Source of the DNA: JBDIAR01 sp039812545
GTDB lineage: Bacteria > Actinomycetota > Actinomycetes > Actinomycetales > Dermatophilaceae
Assembly: GCA_039812545.1 (NCBI GenBank)
Contig: JBDIAR010000051.1
Span: 1-18,903, forward strand
Reading direction: 5' to 3'
DNA length: 18,903 nt
How positions within the stretch are numbered: position 1 is the stretch's first letter; the number at the start of each line of letters is the position of its first letter. The position numbers were made by a program, and so were the translations under genes. Of this stretch, positions 13,922 through 18,903 are shown piece by piece. The notes under the pieces are model-generated. The model was given only the letters and a program-made list of their open reading frames with translations, was not told where the DNA came from and ran no database searches.

Positions 13922-14262
13922 GCCTCGTCCTTCTCAGCGGCGTCCTTGGGGGCCTTCTTCTCGGCCTTCTCTGCCTTGGCCGCTTCCTTCGCGGCCTTCT
14001 TGGCGGCCTTGGCGTCCAGCACCGGAGCCGCGGCGGCGGGCACCGGGGCGATGCCGAGTTCGCGCTCGCGCATCTCGGTGTAGATCCGCGCGATGTCGCG
14101 GCGAACCGCGCGCAGCCGCCCGTGGTTGTCCAACTGACCGGTGGCCGACTGGAAGCGCAGGTTGAACAGCTCTTCCTTGGCCTTGCGCAGTTCCTCGCCG
14201 AGACGGACGTCATCCATCCCGCGCAACTGCTCCGACGCCAGATCCTTGGTCCCGATGGCCAT
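13918..14262 (-). CDS. rpmC: 50S ribosomal protein L29 with Ala/Lys-rich tail
   Basis: Large-subunit protein at the exit tunnel where SRP and trigger factor dock, 114 residues against the usual 60-80. Residues 1-70 hold the L29 core: LASEQLRGMDDVRLGEELRK, AKEELFNLRFQSATGQLDNH and the RRDIARIYTEMRERELGI helix. Residues from about 71 on are an Ala/Lys/Glu-rich tail (KAAKKAAKEAAKAEKAEKKA), probably helical or disordered. The ATG at 14262 shares a base with the rplP stop; the rpsQ start overlaps its end. Confidence 0.96.
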   Translation of the reverse strand: MAIGTKDLASEQLRGMDDVRLGEELRKAKEELFNLRFQSATGQLDNHGRLRAVRRDIARIYTEMRERELGIAPVPAAAAPVLDAKAAKKAAKEAAKAEKAEKKAPKDAAEKDEA

Positions 14263-14681
14263 CAGTTGTCACCACCTTCGCGGCTGACGAAACGGCACTT
14301 CATGGGCAGCTTGTGCATGGCGAGCCGCATCGCCTCGCGGGCCGTGGGCTCGGTGACACCGGAGAGCTCGAACAAGATGCGTCCCGGTTTGATGTTGGCG
14401 ACCCACCACTCCGGCGAACCCTTGCCCGAACCCATCCGGGTCTCGGCGGGCTTCTTGGTGATGGGCCGGTCGGGGTAGACGTTGATCCAGACCTTGCCAC
14501 CACGCTTGATGTAGCGGGTCATGGCGATACGGGCCGCCTCGATCTGGCGGTTCGTCAGGTAGGTGGGCTCCAGGGCCTGTATGCCGTAGTCGCCGAAGGC
14601 GATCTTGGTGCCACCCTTGGCAGCCCCCGAACGACCGGGGTGGTGCTGCTTACGGTGCTTGACTCGACGGGGAATCAACAT
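14262..14681 (-). CDS. rplP: 50S ribosomal protein L16
   Basis: Large-subunit protein near the A-site tRNA, 139 residues, the normal length. MLIPRRVKHRKQHHPGRSGA, TYLTNRQIEAARIAMTRYIK, GGKVWINVYPDRPITKKPAE and TRMGSGKGSPEWWVANIKPG are diagnostic. The ATG at 14681 is 9 nt after the rpsC stop; rpmC overlaps by one base. Gly-Ile-Gln near residue 33 uses the rare ATA codon within a GGCATAC motif. Confidence 0.98.
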   Translation of the reverse strand: MLIPRRVKHRKQHHPGRSGAAKGGTKIAFGDYGIQALEPTYLTNRQIEAARIAMTRYIKRGGKVWINVYPDRPITKKPAETRMGSGKGSPEWWVANIKPGRILFELSGVTEPTAREAMRLAMHKLPMKCRFVSREGGDN

Positions 14682-14690
14682 GGTCGGGCC

Positions 14691-15539
14691 TCACGCATTC
14701 TCGGTGCCGGCGGCGGTCGCAACTGCCGCGGCGGTCTCGGTGGCCGCACCGGCGGCCTCGGCGGACGGGGTCTCGACGGGCGCCTCGGCGCCGTAGTCGG
14801 GACGCTCGCCGCGACGCGGGCGGGCCGGACGGTCCGAGCCGTCGCGACGCGGTCCGCGCTGCGGACGGGGAGCCGCGGCCTGCTGGGCCGCGAGTTCCTT
14901 GCTGGTCAGGTCGCCGCGGTAGATCCAGACCTTCACGCCGATCCGGCCGAAGGTGGTCTTGGCCTCGTGGAAGCCGTAGTCGATGTTGGCCCGCAGGGTG
15001 TGCAGCGGCACCCGGCCCTCACGGTAGAAGTCCGAGCGGGACATTTCGGCGCCACCGAGTCGGCCGGAGCACTGCACCCGGATGCCCTTGGCGCCGGCCC
15101 GCAGCGCGGACTGGATGCCCTTGCGCATGGCGCGCTTGTACGACACGCGGGCGGACAGCTGTTCGGCGACGCCCTGGGCGACGAGTTGGGCGTCGATCTC
15201 GGGGTTCTTGACTTCGAGGATGTTGAGCTGGACCTGCTTGCCGGTGAGCTTCTCCAGTTCACCGCGAAGCCGGTCCGCCTCGGCGCCGCGGCGCCCGATG
15301 ACGATGCCGGGGCGCGCGGTGTGGATGTCGACGCGGACCCGGTCCCGGGTGCGTTCGATCTCCACCTTGGCGATGCCGGCCCGCTCCATCCCCTTCTCCA
15401 TGAGGCGACGGATCTCGACGTCTTCCTTCACGTAGTCGCGGTACCGCTGACCCTCCTTGGTGGAGTCGGCGAACCAACGGCTCTTGTGATCGGTGGTGAT
15501 GCCGAGACGGAAGCCGTTCGGGTTGACCTTCTGTCCCAT
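14691..15539 (-). CDS. rpsC: 30S ribosomal protein S3
   Basis: Head protein at the mRNA entry pore with helicase-like function, 282 residues. MGQKVNPNGFRLGITTDHKS opens it. The KH domain has its GRRG loop at 82-85 (GIVIGRRGAEADRLR). The C-terminal domain shows CSGRLGGAEMSRSDFYREGR and DYGFHEAKTTFGRIGVKVWI. Residues after about 216 form a Pro/Arg- then Ala/Glu-rich tail, longer than in E. coli (233 residues in total) but common in actinobacteria. The ATG at 15539 shares one base with the rplV stop. Confidence 0.98.
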   Translation of the reverse strand: MGQKVNPNGFRLGITTDHKSRWFADSTKEGQRYRDYVKEDVEIRRLMEKGMERAGIAKVEIERTRDRVRVDIHTARPGIVIGRRGAEADRLRGELEKLTGKQVQLNILEVKNPEIDAQLVAQGVAEQLSARVSYKRAMRKGIQSALRAGAKGIRVQCSGRLGGAEMSRSDFYREGRVPLHTLRANIDYGFHEAKTTFGRIGVKVWIYRGDLTSKELAAQQAAAPRPQRGPRRDGSDRPARPRRGERPDYGAEAPVETPSAEAAGAATETAAAVATAAGTENA

Positions 15540-16009
15540 CAGCGGGTCCCTTCCTTGGCCGGCTTACGCTCTGCCGTCTTCTTCGGGGCGGTCTTGGTGG
15601 CCGCCTTGGCAGCGGAAGCCTTGCGCTCCTCCTGCACGAGGATCACGGTGATGTGGCTGGTGCGCTTGAGGATCCGACCGGCGCGGCCCTGGGCCCGCGG
15701 ACGGAAGCGCTTCATCGTCGGCCCCTCGTCGACGAACGCCTCGTCGATCCGCAGGGCGCTCTCGTCGAAGGGCTGCGAGTCGCGATCGGCCAGGAACCGG
15801 GCGTTGGCGATGGCCGATTCGAGGACCTTGCGCACGGGTTCGGCCGCACTCTGCGGTGCGAACCGCAGGGTGGTGACGGCCTCGCCGGCCGCCTTGCCGC
15901 GGATCAGGTCGACCATGCGGCGGGCCTTCATCGGGGTGACCCGCACGTGGCGCGCCTGGGCGCGGGCCACGAGCGAGATCTCCGGGGTCGAGGTTGTCTG
16001 CGAGGTCAT
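15539..16009 (-). CDS. rplV: 50S ribosomal protein L22
   Basis: Large-subunit protein lining the exit tunnel, 156 residues. The core reads ARHVRVTPMKARRMVDLIRG, FVDEGPTMKRFRPRAQGRAG and the end of the beta-hairpin and strand RILKRTSHITVILVQE. A Lys/Ala-rich tail of about 28 residues follows. I start at ATG 16009; a GTG at 16018 in a GTGA overlap with the rpsS stop gives three extra residues and is nearly as likely. Ribosome-binding signals for both are weak, which suggests coupling to rpsS. Confidence 0.95.
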   Translation of the reverse strand: MTSQTTSTPEISLVARAQARHVRVTPMKARRMVDLIRGKAAGEAVTTLRFAPQSAAEPVRKVLESAIANARFLADRDSQPFDESALRIDEAFVDEGPTMKRFRPRAQGRAGRILKRTSHITVILVQEERKASAAKAATKTAPKKTAERKPAKEGTR

Positions 16010-16014
16010 GGTGC

Positions 16015-16296
16015 TCACCGGCGGCGCGCCTTCTTGTCGTCCTTCACGTGGCCCCGGAAGGTCCGGGTCGGGGCGAACTCGCCCAGCTTGTGACCGACCA
16101 TCGACTCGGTGACGAACACCGGCACGTGCTTGCGCCCGTCGTGGACGGCGAAGGTGTGGCCGAGCATGTCCGGGCTGATGACCGACCGGCGCGACCACGT
16201 CTTGATGACGTTCTTGGTGCCCTTCTCGTTCTGGGCGTCCACCTTCTTCTGCAGGTGGTCGTCGATGAAGGGGCCCTTCTTCAGGCTACGAGGCAT
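16015..16296 (-). CDS. rpsS: 30S ribosomal protein S19
   Basis: Head protein that pairs with S13 near the A site, 93 residues, the normal length. MPRSLKKGPFIDDHLQKKVD, KTWSRRSVISPDMLGHTFAV and HDGRKHVPVFVTESMVGHKL followed by GEFAPTRTFRGH are diagnostic. The ATG at 16296 has AGGAG about 10 nt upstream. It lies 18 nt after the rplB stop. Confidence 0.98.
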   Translation of the reverse strand: MPRSLKKGPFIDDHLQKKVDAQNEKGTKNVIKTWSRRSVISPDMLGHTFAVHDGRKHVPVFVTESMVGHKLGEFAPTRTFRGHVKDDKKARRR

Positions 16297-16314
16297 TTGT
16301 GATCGGCTCCTTTA

Positions 16315-17151
<837 letters not shown>

Positions 17152-17176
17152 GTTTCTCAGCCTTATCCGTATGCCG

Positions 17177-17476
17177 TCAGCGAGCGCTGCCGAAGATGTC
17201 GATCGAACCGCCGTCACGCAGGGTGACGATGGCCCGCTTGGTGTCCTTGCGGCGACCGATCCCGAAACGCGTGCGACGCGCCTTGCCGGGGCGGTTCAGC
17301 GTGTGCACCGAGTCGACCTTGACCTTGAAGATCTGCTCGACGGCGATCTTGATCTCGGTCTTGTTGGCCCGGGGGTCGACCACGAAGGTGTACTTGCCCT
17401 GGTCGAGCAGGGCATACGACTTCTCCGAGACCACCGGGGCGATCAGGATGTCGCGGGGGTCCTTCTGGGCGGTCAC
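17177..17476 (-). CDS. rplW: 50S ribosomal protein L23
   Basis: Exit-tunnel protein that docks trigger factor and SRP, 99 residues. DPRDILIAPVVSEKSYALLD, YTFVVDPRANKTEIKIAVEQ and the FKVKVDSVHTLNRPGKARR extension match the family. I start at GTG 17476, in a GTGA overlap with the rplD stop and 4 nt after AGGAGGAGG; the longer frame upstream only repeats rplD in another frame. Confidence 0.97.
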   Translation of the reverse strand: MTAQKDPRDILIAPVVSEKSYALLDQGKYTFVVDPRANKTEIKIAVEQIFKVKVDSVHTLNRPGKARRTRFGIGRRKDTKRAIVTLRDGGSIDIFGSAR

Positions 17477-18108
17477 TGGCCCTCCTCCTGACTCGGGGCG
17501 GCGCTGGTGTCGGTGGCCGCAGCGGTCCCGACGAAGGCGTCGAGCGCGGCCTGGGTGAAGACCACGTCGTCGGCGCACAGCACGTCGTAGGTGTTGAGCT
17601 GGTCGGCGAACAGCACGTGCACGTCGGCGACGTTGCGAACCGACTTGAAGCCGACCTCGTCACCTCGGGCCAAGACGACCAGCAGGTTCTTGCGCGAGGT
17701 CAGGCCGGCCAGCAGCTTGGCCGCGGCGGACGTCGAGGGGGTCGAGGACTCGACGACTCCGGCGACGACGTGGATCCTGCCGTGACGGGCGCGGTCGGAC
17801 AGTGCTCCGCGCAGCGCGGCGGCCTTCATCTTCTTCGGGGTCCGCTGGGCGTAGTCGCGGGGCTGAGGTCCGTGGACGGTGCCACCGCCGGCGAACTGCG
17901 GGGCCCGGGTCGAACCCTGACGAGCCCGGCCGGTGCCCTTCTGGCGGTACGGCTTCTTGCCACCGCCGGCCACCTGACCGCGCGTCTTGGTGGCGTGCGT
18001 GCCCTGGCGGGCGGCGGCGAGCTGGGCGACGACGACCTGGTGGATCAACGGCACATTGGTCTGGACGTCGAAGATCTGCGCGGGAAGCTCGAGCTTGGTG
18101 TCGGCCAC
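17473..18108 (-). CDS. rplD: 50S ribosomal protein L4
   Basis: Large-subunit exit-tunnel protein, in E. coli the repressor of the S10 operon, 211 residues. LIHQVVVAQLAAARQGTHAT, GKKPYRQKGTGRARQGSTRA and PQFAGGGTVHGPQPRDYAQR form the tunnel loop; RGALSDRARHGRIHVV and the SVRNVADVHVLFADQLNTYD region complete the fold. The frame is open far upstream inside rplC. I start at GTG 18108, which has AAGGGGG 10 nt upstream; GTG 18117, overlapping the rplC stop, gives three more residues and is possible. The N-terminal head is shorter than in many relatives. Confidence 0.94.
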   Translation of the reverse strand: MADTKLELPAQIFDVQTNVPLIHQVVVAQLAAARQGTHATKTRGQVAGGGKKPYRQKGTGRARQGSTRAPQFAGGGTVHGPQPRDYAQRTPKKMKAAALRGALSDRARHGRIHVVAGVVESSTPSTSAAAKLLAGLTSRKNLLVVLARGDEVGFKSVRNVADVHVLFADQLNTYDVLCADDVVFTQAALDAFVGTAAATDTSAAPSQEEGQ

Positions 18109-18113
18109 GAGTG

Positions 18114-18788
18114 TCACGCCCCCTTCTTGGCGGCCGTGCGGACGAGGACGACCGCGCCGCGAGGGCCGGGGACGGCTCCCTTGACGAGCAGCAGCCCACG
18201 CTCGGCGTCGACCTGGTGGATCACGAGGTTCTGGGTGGTCTGGCGCACGCCGCCCATCCGGCCGGCCATCCGGACTCCCTTGAAGACCCGGCTCGGGGTG
18301 GCGCAGGCGCCGATCGAACCCGGCTTGCGGTGGTTGCGGTGCGCACCGTGCGAGGCGCTCACGCCGTGGAAGCCGTGTCGCTTCATGACGCCCGCGAAGC
18401 CCTTGCCCTTGGTGACGCCGGTGACGTCGACGTAGGCCCCGGCCTCGAAATCGGCCGCGGTGATCTCCTGGCCGACCGAGTAGTCGGCGGCGTCCGCGGT
18501 GCGCAGTTCGACGAGGTGACGCCGAGGGGTCACGCCGGCCTTGGCGAAGTGACCGGTCATCGGCTTGTTGACCTTGCGCGGGTCGATCGCGCCGTATGCG
18601 ATCTGGACGGCGGAATAGCCGTCGGTGGCCTCGTCGCGGACCTGCGTCACCACGCAGGGTCCGACGGCGAGGACGGTCACGGGGACCAGCCGGTTGTCGG
18701 CGTCCCACACCTGGGTCATCCCGAGCTTCTCGCCGAGGATGCCCTTCTGGGTCTTGGTCGCTGGGTTCGACTGTGTTGCAGTGGTCAT
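18114..18788 (-). CDS. rplC: 50S ribosomal protein L3
   Basis: Early-assembly large-subunit protein near the peptidyl-transferase centre, 224 residues. ILGEKLGMTQVWDADNRLVP begins the core after a 16-residue Thr/Ala-rich head, and the central loop reads RHGFHGVSASHGAHRNHRKP followed by GSIGACATPSRVFKGVRMAG. The glutamine methylated by PrmB in E. coli is replaced here by alanine (GSIGA). The ATG at 18788 lies 13 nt after the rpsJ stop. Confidence 0.97.
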   Translation of the reverse strand: MTTATQSNPATKTQKGILGEKLGMTQVWDADNRLVPVTVLAVGPCVVTQVRDEATDGYSAVQIAYGAIDPRKVNKPMTGHFAKAGVTPRRHLVELRTADAADYSVGQEITAADFEAGAYVDVTGVTKGKGFAGVMKRHGFHGVSASHGAHRNHRKPGSIGACATPSRVFKGVRMAGRMGGVRQTTQNLVIHQVDAERGLLLVKGAVPGPRGAVVLVRTAAKKGA

Positions 18789-18801
18789 GATGTCGTCAGC
18801 C

Positions 18802-18903
18802 TCAGAGCTTGATCTCGATGTTGACGTCGGCCGGCAGGTCGAGACGCATCAGGGAGTCGACCGCCTTGGGGGTCGGGTCGATGATGTCGATGAGGCGCTT
18901 GTG
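18802..18903 (-). CDS. rpsJ: 30S ribosomal protein S10 (C-terminal part, cut by the window edge)
   Basis: Only the last 33 residues are in the window, beginning [20 protein letters not shown] and ending [13 protein letters not shown] before TGA (complement of 18802-18804). This is the conserved C-terminal strand region of S10, a small-subunit head protein that also partners NusB in antitermination. The gene starts beyond position 18903. It is the usual first gene of the S10 block. Confidence 0.95.

Noticed and set aside
14313..16112. Long plus-strand open frame (599 codons) opposite rplP-rplV
   Set aside because: It is antisense to four clearly identified ribosomal genes, has low-complexity composition typical of the mirror frame of GC-rich genes, and shows no family motif.

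Overview
The window is a contiguous ribosomal-protein superoperon (S10, spc and alpha blocks) from a high-GC actinobacterium. I judge Micrococcales likely, perhaps the Dermatophilaceae/Intrasporangiaceae group. That rests on protein wording, the zinc-type S14, the short adenylate kinase, the actinobacterial RpoA and the long Ala/Glu-rich tail on L17; no 16S is present, so it is an inference. About two thirds of bases are G or C. Every gene but one lies on the minus strand, so transcription runs from high to low coordinates.

Layout in transcription order. S10 block (18903 to about 13625): 3' end of rpsJ, then rplC, rplD, rplW, rplB, rpsS, rplV, rpsC, rplP, rpmC, rpsQ. spc block (13628 to 6345): rplN, rplX, rplE, rpsN, rpsH, rplF, rplR, rpsE, rpmD, rplO, secY, adk, map. 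Then comes a single plus-strand gene, a LysP-type amino-acid permease (4788-6245). It converges on map across a clear two-way stem-loop and diverges from infA across a 378-nt control region. alpha block (4409 to 179): infA, rpmJ, rpsM, rpsK, rpsD, rpoA, rplQ, then a strong terminator hairpin and a small direct-repeat cluster at the window edge. Most S10/spc neighbours overlap by 1-4 nt or lie within 25 nt, which suggests translational coupling. The alpha block has longer spacers (35-202 nt), several carrying perfect stem-loops.

Together the genes supply proteins of both ribosomal subunits, an initiation factor, the RNA polymerase alpha subunit, the translocon channel SecY, the N-terminal Met-processing enzyme Map, and adenylate kinase. 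The permease is the one gene outside this growth-coupled set.

The gene content is ordinary and I see no defence, mobile or biosynthetic system. The most interesting signal is below gene level. The hexamer GCATAC/GTATGC, mostly as GGCATAC, occurs 23 times by my hand count, against about 6 expected from composition. It occurs in both orientations, in every codon phase and between genes, and it forces codons that are otherwise rare here: all four ATA codons I can find lie inside it. Two copies form the arms of a perfect 16-bp hairpin before rpoA. Secondary points are a C-terminal extra domain on L17, an insertion in the KOW loop of L24, low-complexity tails on several ribosomal proteins, a TTG start for secY behind a hairpin, and a 14-bp palindrome upstream of the permease.
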